Notes under the pieces: model-generated
Told to the model about the DNA's origin: nothing
Databases searched by the model: none
What the model saw: the letters and a program-made list of their open reading frames with translations, nothing else
Translations under genes and position numbers: made by a program
In this document: piece after piece, positions 1 to 8,747 of the stretch
Layout of the letters: each line of letters opens with the position of its first letter
Numbering within the stretch: the first letter of the stretch is position 1
NCBI GenBank assembly: GCA_963737225.1
Contig: CAVTSA010000002.1
Coordinates: 186,001-250,000 of the forward strand
Direction: 5' to 3'
DNA length: 64,000 nt
DNA from: CAVTSA01 sp963737225
GTDB lineage: Bacteria > Chloroflexota > Dormibacteria > Dormibacterales > Dormibacteraceae

Positions 1-54
1 CGTGCCGACCACGGCGGCGATGAACGATGCCCGTAGGGCGGGGCTTACGCGCAC
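1..54 (-). CDS. 5' end of an unidentified gene downstream of pstB (cut by window edge)
   Basis: Only 18 codons are visible. A GTG start at 54-52 follows a strong Shine-Dalgarno AAGGAGG (reverse complement of CCTCCTT at about 61-67) with about 6 nt spacing. The visible peptide begins VRVSPALRASFIAAVVGT, a basic then hydrophobic start that suits a signal peptide or first membrane helix. It lies 60 bp downstream of pstB on the same strand, so it is probably co-transcribed and may belong to phosphate uptake, but the family cannot be told from this fragment. Confidence 0.55.
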   Translation of the reverse strand, partial: MRVSPALRASFIAAVVGT

Positions 55-114
55 TTGAACCTCCTTGGAGTGGTCCCCCTCCGCCCAGGCAGGCGGGGAG
101 GCACGGGGGGACAG

Positions 115-936
115 CTAAACCCTGCCGACCTCGCCCGAGATGTACTCGGCCGAGCGAGGGTCGGTCGGGTGGTGGAAGAAGGTGTCCGCGTCGCTCTGCT
201 CGACGCGGCTGCCCTGGATCAGGAACAGCACGTTGTCCGCCACCCGCTGCACCTGGCCCAGGTTGTGGGACACGATGATCACCGTCACCTGCTCGCAAAG
301 GTCCGTCATCAGGTTCTCGATCTTGGTCGTCGTGTTGGGGTCGAGCGAGCTGGTCGGCTCGTCGAGCAGGATCACGTCCGGGCTCACCGAGAGCGCCCTC
401 GCGATGCAGAGCAGCTGCTGCTGGCCGCCGGAAAGCGAGAAGGGAGACGAGTTGAGCCGGTCCTTGACCGCGTCGTAGAGGCCCACCTGCTGCAGCTTTT
501 CGATCGCCAGGTCCTTCAGGCGATTACGTGGCACCAGCCGGTGGACCTTGGGGCCGATCGTGATGTTGTCGAGGATCGACTGCGGGAACGGGTTGGGACG
601 CTGGAACACCATCCCGACCCGCCGGCGAAGCTCGCGCACTCCCTCCACGTCGTGGTAGATGTCCCGGTCGCCGAGACGCACCGTGCCTCCGGTGACGCCG
701 ATCCCGGGCACGTCGTCGTGCATCCGGTTGAGCGCCCGCAGGAGCGTGCTCTTCCCGGATCCGGTCGGCCCGATGATCGCGCTCACGCGCTGGCTGTTGA
801 ACTCCGCGTCAATGCCGTGCAGAAGCTCTTTCTGCCCAGCTTTGACGGACAGCTTCTCGACCGACATCGCCGGCGCCTGGATCGCGGTCGGTGTGGCGAC
901 TCCCGCCGCCATCGAGTTGGTGGCGTCGAGGGTCAC
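115..936 (-). CDS. pstB: Phosphate ABC transporter ATP-binding protein PstB
   Basis: This is the ATPase that powers high-affinity phosphate import with PstS, PstC and PstA at the inner face of the membrane. The 273 aa length is normal. Walker A GPTGSGKS is at about residues 56-63, followed by the PstB-typical ALNRMHDDVPG, the Q-loop region MVFQRPNPFPQSI, signature LSGGQQQ, Walker B VILLDEPTSSLDP and the switch histidine in IIVSHNL. The GTG at 936 gives a 24-residue leader before MSVEKLSV, so an internal start at residue 9 or 24 is possible. The pstSCA genes are not adjacent. Upstream lie the polyphosphate genes and a candidate PHO box at 982-1021. Identity is secure and the start is less so. 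Confidence 0.95.
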   Translation of the reverse strand: MTLDATNSMAAGVATPTAIQAPAMSVEKLSVKAGQKELLHGIDAEFNSQRVSAIIGPTGSGKSTLLRALNRMHDDVPGIGVTGGTVRLGDRDIYHDVEGVRELRRRVGMVFQRPNPFPQSILDNITIGPKVHRLVPRNRLKDLAIEKLQQVGLYDAVKDRLNSSPFSLSGGQQQLLCIARALSVSPDVILLDEPTSSLDPNTTTKIENLMTDLCEQVTVIIVSHNLGQVQRVADNVLFLIQGSRVEQSDADTFFHHPTDPRSAEYISGEVGRV

Positions 937-981
937 GTGGGTGAACCCGGCCCGGCGTCACTGGTCACGACGTCGCAAGTT

Positions 982-1021
982 ACAGTCAGACAGGTTAAGG
1001 ACGAGTGTTGCAGAGATTAAG
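982..1021 (-). promoter_or_regulatory. Candidate PHO box upstream of pstB
   Basis: Read on the minus strand there are four 7-mers at an exact 11 bp period: CTTAATC (1021-1015), CAACACT (1010-1004), CTTAACC (999-993) and TGACTGT (988-982). The first and third are near-identical and 22 bp apart. PhoB/PhoP-type regulators bind direct repeats with an 11 bp period. The last unit ends 46 bp before the pstB start, and the same pattern in the same orientation precedes ppk and phoU. This is assigned from sequence pattern only. Confidence 0.5.
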
Positions 1022-1071
1022 GGACGATCATCCGATGCCGGTTCGTCGGAGCGATTCCAGACACCGCCCGG

Positions 1072-1482
1072 TCAATCGTCGAGCGACGTCGAGCCGAGCA
1101 GCTCCCGATCGCGGGGGTACGTCAGCAGATCGAGTGACTCCGGGATCGTGAGCCAGCGCATCGCGTCGACCTCCTCGGAGGGGGTGAACCGGCCGGTCAG
1201 CACCTCCATCACCCAGTACCAGACGGCCTTCGACCGGCCCTTGCGGTCCAGGTATGTGGTCTCCCCGAAGGGCCGCAGCAGCCGGCAGACGAGTCCCGTC
1301 TCCTCCTCCACCTCGCGTAGTGCCGCCTCCGCCACCGTCTCGCCCGGGTCGAGCTTCCCTTTGGGGAGGCTCCAGTCGTCATACCGGGGCCGGTGGACGA
1401 CGACGATCTCCCAGATCCCCGCCGGACCGCGCCTCCGCACCACTCCGCCCGCCGCCTGGACCTGGATCTCGGTGGGCGCCAC
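1072..1482 (-). CDS. Nudix (MutT-like) hydrolase
   Basis: This cytosolic Nudix protein of 136 aa should hydrolyse a nucleoside diphosphate linked to another moiety (a damaged NTP, an NDP-sugar, a dinucleotide polyphosphate or a diphosphoinositol-like substrate). The full Nudix box is present at about residues 42-64: G-K-L-D-P-G-E-T-V, then REVEEETGL, matching GX5EX7REUXEEXGU. The fold starts with AAGGVVRR and ends with the ERW-like MRWLTIPE. The GTG start lies 3 bp after the CHAD stop without its own clear Shine-Dalgarno, which suggests translational coupling. The substrate is unknown. Its place between a CHAD protein and pstB fits diadenosine-polyphosphate or similar phosphate metabolism, but that is context only. 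Confidence 0.85.
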   Translation of the reverse strand: MAPTEIQVQAAGGVVRRRGPAGIWEIVVVHRPRYDDWSLPKGKLDPGETVAEAALREVEEETGLVCRLLRPFGETTYLDRKGRSKAVWYWVMEVLTGRFTPSEEVDAMRWLTIPESLDLLTYPRDRELLGSTSLDD

Positions 1483-1485
1483 CGG

Positions 1486-2949
1486 CTATGCCATCCATTC
1501 CTGGAGCTTGCGCTGAGAGAGTCCCTCCCAGGCTCCTGGCCAGTCCCCGCGCGCCTGCTGTCCGTGGCCCTGCTCGAGACCGTAGAGCACCCCGGCCACG
1601 AAGCCGCGGCGTCCGTTGCCCGCCGCCTCGCGGATCCAGGTGCGGGCGACGACCGAGTCCTGGTGCTCGCCGAGGACGGTCTGCAGCGCGGCCGCACGCT
1701 TCGCGAAGCGGGTCGCCGGACTGCCCACGACGATTGCCGCCGCCTCCGCCGCGTAGCGCGCGCGCTTGGCCAGGATGCGGATCCGGTGGAGCGCGTCATC
1801 GGGGGGGTTCTCCGGCAGCCCCTGCACGCCACGCCGCAGCGCCCGCCACGGGCGCCGGGTCAGCGCGGGGAGCAGCTCCGCGGCGGGTGCCGCCGCGTCG
1901 GGCGTCAGGCGCGGTCTTCGCGCGGCCTCGATCAGGAGCTCGACCAGGTCCAGGTAGCGTTCCGAGTCGAAGGCCGACCGGAGCTCCGCCCGCGATTCCT
2001 CGAGCTCCGCCCGCAGGTTCACCGTCAGGCTCTCGCCCACTCGCTGGTCGCGGGCGTCCAGGCCCTTGATCTCCGACTCCAGCCGGTCCAGCAGCACCTC
2101 GCGGTCGCGCACGCCTCCCAGCTCACCGGCCAGCCAGCCGGCCTCCTGCCGCAGCTCGGCCGACCACTCTGGCTCTACCAGGGTCCTGAACGTTCGGAGG
2201 TTGGAGCGCAGGCGGCGGAGGGCCACCCGCGCCTGGTGCACGTCCTCGGGGTCCTCGCCCAGCCGTACCCCGGGATCTCGCTGCATCAGCGTGGTCACCG
2301 CGGCCGCGATCGAGACCGTCACCACCTCGGCCGCGCTGGGCGCCGAGGAGAGCGCGGGGATCGTCACCTCCGGCACGGAGGCGATCGGGCCCAGTGCCCG
2401 GACGTGATTGGGGACCGCCTCGATGACCGCCGCTCCGGCCCCGCCGAGGCGCGCCACGACCACGTCGACGAGAACCTCCTCGTCCACCGCGGCGACCAGG
2501 GCCAGCTCCCGGAAGCGCGCGGCAACGCGCCGCCCCTGCAGCACCGAGACCTCGTCGTCGACGACGATGAGGAGGGTCTCGCCCGCCTCGTCCAGCAGCG
2601 GCACCTGACGCCGCCAGGTTGAGAGGCGTGCCATCGGCTGGAGCGGCGCCCGCCGGGCGTAGGCACGGACCAGCGTCACCGCAGCGTCCGGCGGGCGACG
2701 CGCGGGACCCTCGAAGGTCAGCGGCTCACCCGGGCCGGCAGGGACGGGAAGGCGGAGCGTCCACCCCTCGTCGGAGCGGTGCCGCAGGGAGCAGCCCCAG
2801 CGCGCCAGCCGGAGGTCGACCGTATCCCAGTAGACGCTCTCCAGGCGCCGGTCGACCTCGTCTCCGACCACCCAGGCCTCGCCCGGATCGTCCAGGGGCG
2901 GGAGGTGAAAGGCGGGTGGGGCGGCAAGGGTGACGCGACGTTCAGCCAC
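1486..2949 (-). CDS. CYTH-CHAD domain protein (polyphosphate-associated)
   Basis: This 487 aa protein has a CYTH-like N-terminal half (about 1-180, triphosphate-tunnel fold, with repeated charged strands such as ESVYWDTVDLRL and WTLRLPV) and a C-terminal CHAD helical domain (about 210-480). The CHAD part shows the typical VHQARVALRRLRSNLRTF and HRIRILAKRARYAAE histidine/arginine helices. CYTH domains act on triphosphate or polyphosphate substrates, and CHAD domains bind polyphosphate through their conserved basic residues. It sits 44 bp downstream of ppk and 3 bp upstream of the Nudix gene, so it very probably works on polyphosphate, either as a granule-binding protein or a (tri)polyphosphatase. 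The usual CYTH ExExK motif is not obvious at the N-terminus, so activity is uncertain. Confidence 0.85.
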   Translation of the reverse strand: MAERRVTLAAPPAFHLPPLDDPGEAWVVGDEVDRRLESVYWDTVDLRLARWGCSLRHRSDEGWTLRLPVPAGPGEPLTFEGPARRPPDAAVTLVRAYARRAPLQPMARLSTWRRQVPLLDEAGETLLIVVDDEVSVLQGRRVAARFRELALVAAVDEEVLVDVVVARLGGAGAAVIEAVPNHVRALGPIASVPEVTIPALSSAPSAAEVVTVSIAAAVTTLMQRDPGVRLGEDPEDVHQARVALRRLRSNLRTFRTLVEPEWSAELRQEAGWLAGELGGVRDREVLLDRLESEIKGLDARDQRVGESLTVNLRAELEESRAELRSAFDSERYLDLVELLIEAARRPRLTPDAAAPAAELLPALTRRPWRALRRGVQGLPENPPDDALHRIRILAKRARYAAEAAAIVVGSPATRFAKRAAALQTVLGEHQDSVVARTWIREAAGNGRRGFVAGVLYGLEQGHGQQARGDWPGAWEGLSQRKLQEWMA

Positions 2950-2993
2950 CGGCTCCCACGTGGCAAGGGTCGCCCGGACTCTCGTCCCTACGC

Positions 2994-5075
2994 CTACGCA
3001 CCGGAGGTGAGGCCCCTCCCGGCACGTTCAGTCGCCAGCTGGCTCAGACGGTCCTGCGCGTTCAGCCCGTGCTCGGTCGGCACCTTCTCCCAGGTGCTGT
3101 CGTGGAGAGTCCAGGCCAGGGTGTCGTCGTGCAGCTCCACCTCCAGGACCTCGTCCAAGCGCTTGCGCAGCGCCGGATCCTTGACCGGCACCACGGCCTC
3201 GACGCGCCGGTCCAGGTTGCGTTCCATCATGTCGGCGGACCCGATGTAGTAACGGATGCCGCGGCTTGGATTGCCGAACCGGAAGATGCGGGAGTGCTCC
3301 AGAAAGCGCCCGACCAGCGAGCGGACCCGGATGTTCTCCGACAGCCCGGGGACGCCAGGCCGCAGGCAGCAGATGCTGCGCACCAGGAGGTCGATCTGCA
3401 CGCCGCGCTGCGACGCCGCGTAGAGCCGGTCGATGATCTCGGGGTCGACCAGGTTGTTCGTCTTGAGCACGATGCGCCCGTCGTCCGACTGCGCCTCCTC
3501 GTCGATCAGCCTCTCGATGCCCTTGCGGAGCGTGGTCGGCGCCACCATCAGCTCGCGGTATTCGGTCTGCCGGCTGTACCCGGTGAGCACGTTGAACAGC
3601 TCCGAGACGTCCGCTCCCAGCTGCGGATCCGACGACAGGAGCCCGATGTCCTCGTAGATGGTCGCCGTCTTCGGGTTGTAGTTGCCGGTCGCCACGTGGA
3701 CGTAGCGGCGAATGCCGTCAGGCTCCTGACGCACCACCAGCACCAGCTTGGCGTGTGTCTTGAGCCCGACCAGACCGTAGACGACGTGGACCCCGGCCTT
3801 CTCCAGCCGCTGGGCCCAGTCGATGTTGGCCTGCTCGTCACCGCGCGCCTTGACCTCGACCAGTGCCACCACCTGCTTGCCGGCGTCCGCGGCTCGTTCC
3901 AGGGCGAGCGCGATCGGGCTGGCGGTCGACGTTCGGTAGAGCGTCTGCTTGATCGCGAGCACCCAGGGGTCGTTGGCCGCGTGGCGGACGAACGTCTCCA
4001 CCGAAGCCTGGAACGATTCGTACGGGTGCTGGACCAGCAGGTCGCCGCTGCGAAGGATCGAGAAGAAGGAAGAGGCGTTGACGCTGCGGAGCGCCCGCGG
4101 TATCACGGGTACCCAGGTCGGGAGCTTCAGGTCGCGGCGGTCGAGGTCGCAGAGCTGCCCGAAGCCCGAGATGTCGAGCGGACCATGGCACTCGTAGACA
4201 TCTTCCCGGGCGAGCTCCATCTCCCGGCACAGCATCTCGCGCATGTGGGCCGGCATGTCCGGCGTGACCTCGAGCCGGACCGCGAAGGCGCCCCGGCGCT
4301 GACGGAGCAGCTCCGACTGGACCGTCGCCAGGAGGTCCTCGGCGTCGTTGTTGTCGACGTCGAGGTCGTTGTCGCGCGTCACCCGGAAGGGGCAGTGCTC
4401 GAGGATGTCCATGCCCGGGAAGAGGTCGCTGAGGTGCAGCTCGATGACCTGCTCGAGCGGGAGGAACGACCCATCCTGGAGGGGCACCAGACGGGGCAGC
4501 AGCGGCGGGACCTTGACCCGCGCGAACCGCTCGATCCCGGTTTCCGGGTTGCGGATCGTGGCGGCCAGGTTGAGAGAGAGGTGGGACACGTAGGGGAACG
4601 GGTGCGAGGGGTCCACCGCGAGCGGCGTGAGGACAGGGAAGACCTTGTCCGCGAAGTACTCCCGGACCTGCTCCCGATCCGCCTCGGTGAGGTCTGAGAT
4701 GTCGCGCACGCGGATCCCGGCCTCGTCCAGCGCCGGCAGCAGCTCCTCGAGCAGCACGCGCTCCTGCGTGTCCACCAGCTCCTGGACGCGGACGCGAATC
4801 GCTCGCAGCTGCTCGCTCGGACTCTCGTCCCCCTCGGCGGTAGGGCCGGCACCGGCCTGCTCCTGTTCCTTGAGGCCCGCGACGCGCACCTGGAAGAAGT
4901 CGTCCAGGTTCGTCGAGAAGATGGTCAGGAACCGCAGGCGCTCGAGCAGCGGATACGAGCGGTCCTCGCCGATCGCGAGCACTCGATAGTCGAAATCGAG
5001 GCGCGACAGCTCCCGGTTCAGGTAACGAGCTCCGACCTCTGGCCTGGCTTCTTGCGTAGCGACCAATTCGCTCAC
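2994..5075 (-). CDS. ppk: Polyphosphate kinase 1
   Basis: PPK1 polymerises the ATP gamma-phosphate into polyphosphate, reversibly. The N-domain begins RYLNRELSRLDFDYRVL. The phosphohistidine region contains GLKTHAKLVLVV, and the second conserved histidine is in FLEHSRIFRFGN. IYRSADMMERN-type C-terminal residues appear as YYIGSADMMERNLDRRVE. The open frame reaches a TTG at 5219, but I chose the GTG at 5075 for three reasons. It gives 693 aa, the normal PPK1 length. The 48 extra residues look unconserved. A PHO-box-like site at 5244-5272 would place the transcript start near 5220. No strong Shine-Dalgarno precedes either start. It is the first gene of the ppk, CYTH-CHAD, Nudix run. Confidence 0.93.
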   Translation of the reverse strand: MSELVATQEARPEVGARYLNRELSRLDFDYRVLAIGEDRSYPLLERLRFLTIFSTNLDDFFQVRVAGLKEQEQAGAGPTAEGDESPSEQLRAIRVRVQELVDTQERVLLEELLPALDEAGIRVRDISDLTEADREQVREYFADKVFPVLTPLAVDPSHPFPYVSHLSLNLAATIRNPETGIERFARVKVPPLLPRLVPLQDGSFLPLEQVIELHLSDLFPGMDILEHCPFRVTRDNDLDVDNNDAEDLLATVQSELLRQRRGAFAVRLEVTPDMPAHMREMLCREMELAREDVYECHGPLDISGFGQLCDLDRRDLKLPTWVPVIPRALRSVNASSFFSILRSGDLLVQHPYESFQASVETFVRHAANDPWVLAIKQTLYRTSTASPIALALERAADAGKQVVALVEVKARGDEQANIDWAQRLEKAGVHVVYGLVGLKTHAKLVLVVRQEPDGIRRYVHVATGNYNPKTATIYEDIGLLSSDPQLGADVSELFNVLTGYSRQTEYRELMVAPTTLRKGIERLIDEEAQSDDGRIVLKTNNLVDPEIIDRLYAASQRGVQIDLLVRSICCLRPGVPGLSENIRVRSLVGRFLEHSRIFRFGNPSRGIRYYIGSADMMERNLDRRVEAVVPVKDPALRKRLDEVLEVELHDDTLAWTLHDSTWEKVPTEHGLNAQDRLSQLATERAGRGLTSGA

Positions 5076-5243
5076 CCCACCATGATGGCCGACGCGCCGG
5101 CCGATCGTCCAGGAATTGGGCAGAAGAGAGGCCGGGACCCACTCGGGAGCCCCGGCCGGGGAGCGGGAGAGAAGCAGCGTTTCAGACCCTCGGCGGGCCA
5201 CTCCGGCGTCGTCCGCCAACGCACTTCACGGTATCTCGCCGCC

Positions 5244-5272
5244 CGTTAAGAGATGAGAGCGCGGAGGTTAAC
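5244..5272 (-). promoter_or_regulatory. Candidate PHO box upstream of ppk
   Basis: On the minus strand GTTAACC (5272-5266) and CTTAACG (5250-5244) lie exactly 22 bp apart, with a degenerate CGCTCTC unit between at +11. This is the same unit, spacing and orientation as the site before pstB and close to the one before phoU. It implies phosphate-starvation control of polyphosphate synthesis. The site is inferred from pattern. Confidence 0.45.
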
Positions 5273-5316
5273 AAGGCCTCGCCGGGCCCGAATTCCACGG
5301 CCCGCGCCCGACCGGC

Positions 5317-6111
5317 CTAAGCGCCCAGTGCGTCGAGGCGCGCGACCTCGTCCTCCGTGAGCCGGAAACCGAAGATGTCGAAGTTCTGCCGGATGCGGTC
5401 GGGGGTCGCCGACTTGGGGATCACGACCACGCCGGTGTCGAGGTGCCAGCGAAGGATCACCCGGGCCGGGGTGACGCCGTGCGCAGCCGCGATCTCGCCG
5501 ATCACCGGATCCTTGAGGTCGCTGGCCCGGAACGGGCTGTAGCCTTCCAGGACGATCCCGTGGCGCCGGCTGTGCTCGAGGCGGGGTCCGTCGTAGATCG
5601 CGGGGCTCCAGCGGATCTGGTTGACGACCGGTGCCTCGCCGGCGGCGCCGATCAGAGCCTCGATCTGCGCGGGGCTGTAGTTGCTCACGCCGACATCTCG
5701 CGTCTTGCCCTCGTCACGAAGCTCCAGGAACGCCCGCCAGGTCTCGACCCCGGGTCCACCGCTCGGCGGCCAGTGGATCAGCCAGAGGTCGACCTGGTCG
5801 AGCCCCAGATTCCGCAGGCTGGCCTCGATCGTCTCGCGCTCGCGCCCCGCGTTGTCCGGCGGCAGCTTGGTGGTGACGAAGATCGCTTCCCGCGCCACCC
5901 CGCTGTCGCGGATCGCCCGCCCCACCTCGGTCTCGTTTCCGTACGTGGTCGCGGTGTCCAGGTGCCGGTACCCGGCCTCCAGGGCCAGACGCACGGCGTC
6001 ATAGGCGCCCCGGCCACGCAGCTGCCAGGTTCCGAAGCCCAGGATGGGGATCGAGCGCCCGGTGTGGAGCGCGACGAAGCGATCGTTGCCGACTTGTGCC
6101 ATGCGTACCAT
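5317..6111 (-). CDS. Aldo/keto reductase
   Basis: This is a cytosolic NADPH-dependent aldo/keto reductase of 264 aa, shorter than the 280-320 aa of many relatives but with all landmarks. It has the barrel start IPILGFGTWQL, the catalytic Asp/Tyr in HLDTATTYGNE, Lys in FVTTKLPP, His in LWLIHWPP, GVSNYSPAQIEAL, and the cofactor-binding IPKSATPDRIRQNFDIFGF. It resembles the 2,5-diketo-gluconate reductase / methylglyoxal reductase group, and the substrate cannot be told. The two ATGs at 6111 and 6102 are both possible starts. It is transcribed away from the next gene on the plus strand and has no evident operon partner. Confidence 0.9.
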   Translation of the reverse strand: MVRMAQVGNDRFVALHTGRSIPILGFGTWQLRGRGAYDAVRLALEAGYRHLDTATTYGNETEVGRAIRDSGVAREAIFVTTKLPPDNAGRERETIEASLRNLGLDQVDLWLIHWPPSGGPGVETWRAFLELRDEGKTRDVGVSNYSPAQIEALIGAAGEAPVVNQIRWSPAIYDGPRLEHSRRHGIVLEGYSPFRASDLKDPVIGEIAAAHGVTPARVILRWHLDTGVVVIPKSATPDRIRQNFDIFGFRLTEDEVARLDALGA

Positions 6112-6260
6112 TCTCGCGGGCTGATGCGGCGCCGGGTCTGGAGCCGGCGCGTGCGGGCGGCAGGGTCGGGCGCGCGCAGACGCTTACCGGATGACCGCGG
6201 CCGGCGGGTCGGCACCGCGCTCGACCGGACAGCAGGGCAACAGAAGTAGGGAGAGTGCGT

Positions 6261-7631
6261 GTGGCCATCGAGATGACGACCAGGGGCGAGCTGAAGGACC
6301 GGGTGACGGCCGCGATCCTTGACGCGCGGGAAGAGATCACCGCGCTCGGTGACGCGATCTACCAGGACCCTGAGCTCGGCTTCAAGGAGCGCCACACGGC
6401 GGCCCGCGTCGCCGCCTACTTCGACGGGATCGGTCTCGAGCATCTGGACGGCCTCGCGCTGACCGGGGTCAAGGGCGTGGTCGACACCGGGCGGCCCGGG
6501 CCCACGGTCGCCATCCTGGGTGAGCTGGACGCGATCCTGGTCGCCGACCACCCCGACGCCAACCGCGAGACGGGGGCGGTCCACGCCTGCGGGCACAACT
6601 GCCAGATCGCCGGGATGGCAGCCGCCGCCACCGGGCTGCTCCGGGCGGGTGCGCTGCCGCATCTGGGGGGCCGGCTCGTCTTCTTCGCGGTGCCGGCGGA
6701 GGAGTATGTCGAGCTCCAGTACCGGCAGCGGCTGCGGGTGGAGGGCAAGATCGGCCTCCTGGGCGGGAAGAGCGAACTGGTCCGGCTGGGCGAGTTCGAC
6801 GACGTGGACCTGGCGATGATGCTGCACTCGGGCGGCGCCGACGTGCGGCGGACCAAGTTCACGCTCGGGTCCACCGGAAACGGCTTCGTGGGCAAGCTCG
6901 TCCGCTACCACGGGCTTGCCGCCCACGCCGCCGCCGCGCCCGACCAGGGCGTGAACGCGCTGCAGGCCGCGGTGCTCGGGCTGCAGGGTATCAACGCCCA
7001 GCGCGAGACGTTTCGGGACCAGGACCACATCCGGGTCCACCCGATCATCACCAGGGGCGGGGACCTGGTGAACGTGATCCCCTCCGAGGTGTGGATGGAG
7101 ACCTACGTGCGGGGCGCGACGATGGAGGCGGTGCTCAGCGCGGCGGAGAAGGTCGATCGCGCACTCCGGGCCGGAGCCCTCGCCGTCGGGGCGCAGGTCG
7201 AGATCACGACCATCCCCGGCTACCTGCCGCAGGAGAACAGCGGCGACCTGAACGAGCTCTTCCGCGGGAACGTGCTGCGGCACTTCTCGGACGGCGACCT
7301 CGATGTGCAGGACCACATGGCGGGCAGCAGTGACGTCGGCGACCTGGAGCACCTGATGCCGGTCATCCAGCCCTCGATGAACGGTTCCCGCGGGCACTTC
7401 CACGGCGCCGACTACGCCATCGCCGACCGGGACATCTCCTACCTCTGGAACGGGATCCTGATGGCGGAGACGGCGATCGACCTGCTCTGGGACGACGCCT
7501 CGGTGGCGCGCGGCGTGCTGGAACGGTTCACGCCGCGGATGACCAAGGACGAGTACCTCGCCTACATGGAGTCGGTGTCGAAGGTGGAGTCCTTCGGCGA
7601 GGTGGTGGAGCCGCCGCGCCAGGCCTTCTAA
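6261..7631 (+). CDS. M20 family amidohydrolase (AbgB/aminobenzoyl-glutamate-type)
   Basis: This is a metal-dependent amidohydrolase/peptidase of about 456 aa. Metal and catalytic motifs are GELDAIL (usual D-D/E pattern), HACGHNCQIAGM where many relatives have HACGHD, and the PAEEYVE general-base region. The dimerisation lid starts near KFTLGSTGNGFVGK, and a C-terminal metal histidine is expected in RGHFHGADYA. This pattern is nearest to the AbgB / indole-acetyl-amino-acid hydrolase group that releases an amino acid from an N-acyl conjugate. GTG at 6261 has GGGAG 7 nt upstream, so I prefer it over GTG 6255. A family-C repeat follows immediately downstream. The substrate is unknown. Confidence 0.85.
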   Translation: MAIEMTTRGELKDRVTAAILDAREEITALGDAIYQDPELGFKERHTAARVAAYFDGIGLEHLDGLALTGVKGVVDTGRPGPTVAILGELDAILVADHPDANRETGAVHACGHNCQIAGMAAAATGLLRAGALPHLGGRLVFFAVPAEEYVELQYRQRLRVEGKIGLLGGKSELVRLGEFDDVDLAMMLHSGGADVRRTKFTLGSTGNGFVGKLVRYHGLAAHAAAAPDQGVNALQAAVLGLQGINAQRETFRDQDHIRVHPIITRGGDLVNVIPSEVWMETYVRGATMEAVLSAAEKVDRALRAGALAVGAQVEITTIPGYLPQENSGDLNELFRGNVLRHFSDGDLDVQDHMAGSSDVGDLEHLMPVIQPSMNGSRGHFHGADYAIADRDISYLWNGILMAETAIDLLWDDASVARGVLERFTPRMTKDEYLAYMESVSKVESFGEVVEPPRQAF

Positions 7632-7643
7632 CCCCCGCCCGTT

Positions 7644-7706
7644 CCCCGAGTGCCGGCACTCAGGGAGTTCGGTGGCGCGTACGAGCCCCGAGTGCCGGCA
7701 ATCGGG
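7644..7706. repeat. Paired palindromic repeat, family C, copy 1
   Basis: Two direct copies of a unit around GAGTGCCGGCACTC (a perfect 14 bp palindrome in the first copy) start at 7644 and 7686, exactly 42 bp apart, each flanked by CCCC/GGG. The element lies just after the M20 stop codon and before the PhoR-like kinase. A related pair occurs at 35552-35612. Confidence 0.75.
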
Positions 7707-7751
7707 CCTTGGAGGACCGGGACCGGCGGTCGGGCGATACTGGAATCGACC

Positions 7752-8747
7752 ATGGCTGGCGGCGATCCTTTCTTTGATCTGCTCGAGCAGGCCCCGATCC
7801 CGGCGCTCCTGCTCGACAGCGATCAGCTGGTGATCGACGCCAACGTCGCGGCGCTGGAGCTGTTTCCGATCGACGTCAAGCGGCTGCCGCTGGGCATCGT
7901 CGAGGCGACCCGCGAAGCCAATCTGGTCACCGCCGTCAACTCCCACCGCCCCAAGGGGGACGTGCGTCTGACACACGGCCGGCGGCTGGTCGAGGTGCAG
8001 GTCGTGAGCGGTCCGCGGGAGGACACGCAGGTGGTCTACGTGACTGACGTCACCGAGCTGCGACGGCTGGAGTCCGTGCGTCAGGAATTCGTGGCCAACC
8101 TCGCGCACGAGCTGAAGACGCCGATCACGTCCCTCCGCCTGGCAGTGGAATCGCAGCAGCAGGACATGCCGCCGGAGCTGCGCCGCCGGATGAGCGATCG
8201 GGCACTGCGCGAGGTGGACTATCTGTCGCTGGTGATCTCCAACCTGCGCCAGCTGTCGGCCCTCGACTCGAGCATGGGCACCAGCAGTCCCGAGCGTTTC
8301 GACGTCGCGCTGCTGCTCGACGAGGTGCGCGAGCGGCTCCGGCTCAAGCAGCCGGTCAAGGTCTCGGTCCCGCCCGGTCTCTGGGCCAACGCGGATCGCG
8401 CCCGGATCGCTCAAGCGCTCGCCAACCTGATCGACAACGCTTCCAAGTTCTCCCCCCCGGACACTCCGATCGAGGTCTCGGCGGTGCTCGAGCGCGGCGA
8501 CCTGGTGTTCTGCGTTCGGGACCACGGCCCCGGCATCTCCCCTGAGCACTGGAACCGCGTTTTCGAGCGCTTCTACAAGGTGGACCAGGCCCACTCCCGC
8601 GTCGGCACCGGCAGCGGCCTGGGACTTTCCCTGGTCAGGCATCTGGCACTCTCGATGGAAGGTTCGGTGTGGACCGAAGCCGCCGAAGAAGGGGGGCAGA
8701 TCTTCGGGATCCGCGTCCCCTCGCCTGGGGAGCGGCAGGCGTCTTAA
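7752..8747 (+). CDS. phoR: PhoR-like sensor histidine kinase (soluble, PAS-HisKA-HATPase)
   Basis: This 331 aa kinase has a PAS-like N-terminal domain (about 5-95), a dimerisation/phosphoacceptor helix with the phospho-His in EFVANLAHELKTPITSLR at about 120, and a HATPase domain with N-box LANLIDNASKF, G1 VRDHGPGIS and G2 GTGSGLGLSLVR. No membrane segment is seen, so it would sense a cytoplasmic partner such as PhoU/PstB rather than act as a classic membrane sensor. ATG 7752 is chosen because upstream in-frame codons lie in the repeat at 7644-7706. It is followed by phoU and a PhoB-like regulator, so phosphate signalling is likely, but the PhoR name rests on context. Confidence 0.85.
   Translation: MAGGDPFFDLLEQAPIPALLLDSDQLVIDANVAALELFPIDVKRLPLGIVEATREANLVTAVNSHRPKGDVRLTHGRRLVEVQVVSGPREDTQVVYVTDVTELRRLESVRQEFVANLAHELKTPITSLRLAVESQQQDMPPELRRRMSDRALREVDYLSLVISNLRQLSALDSSMGTSSPERFDVALLLDEVRERLRLKQPVKVSVPPGLWANADRARIAQALANLIDNASKFSPPDTPIEVSAVLERGDLVFCVRDHGPGISPEHWNRVFERFYKVDQAHSRVGTGSGLGLSLVRHLALSMEGSVWTEAAEEGGQIFGIRVPSPGERQAS

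Noticed and set aside
7650..7751. Earlier start of the histidine kinase within the repeat
   Set aside because: The extra residues come from the family-C repeat. ATG 7752 directly precedes the PAS-like domain.
5778..8642. 954-codon frame antisense across the M20 and kinase genes
   Set aside because: It spans intergenic DNA and a repeat, and includes the antisense of conserved kinase and peptidase motifs.
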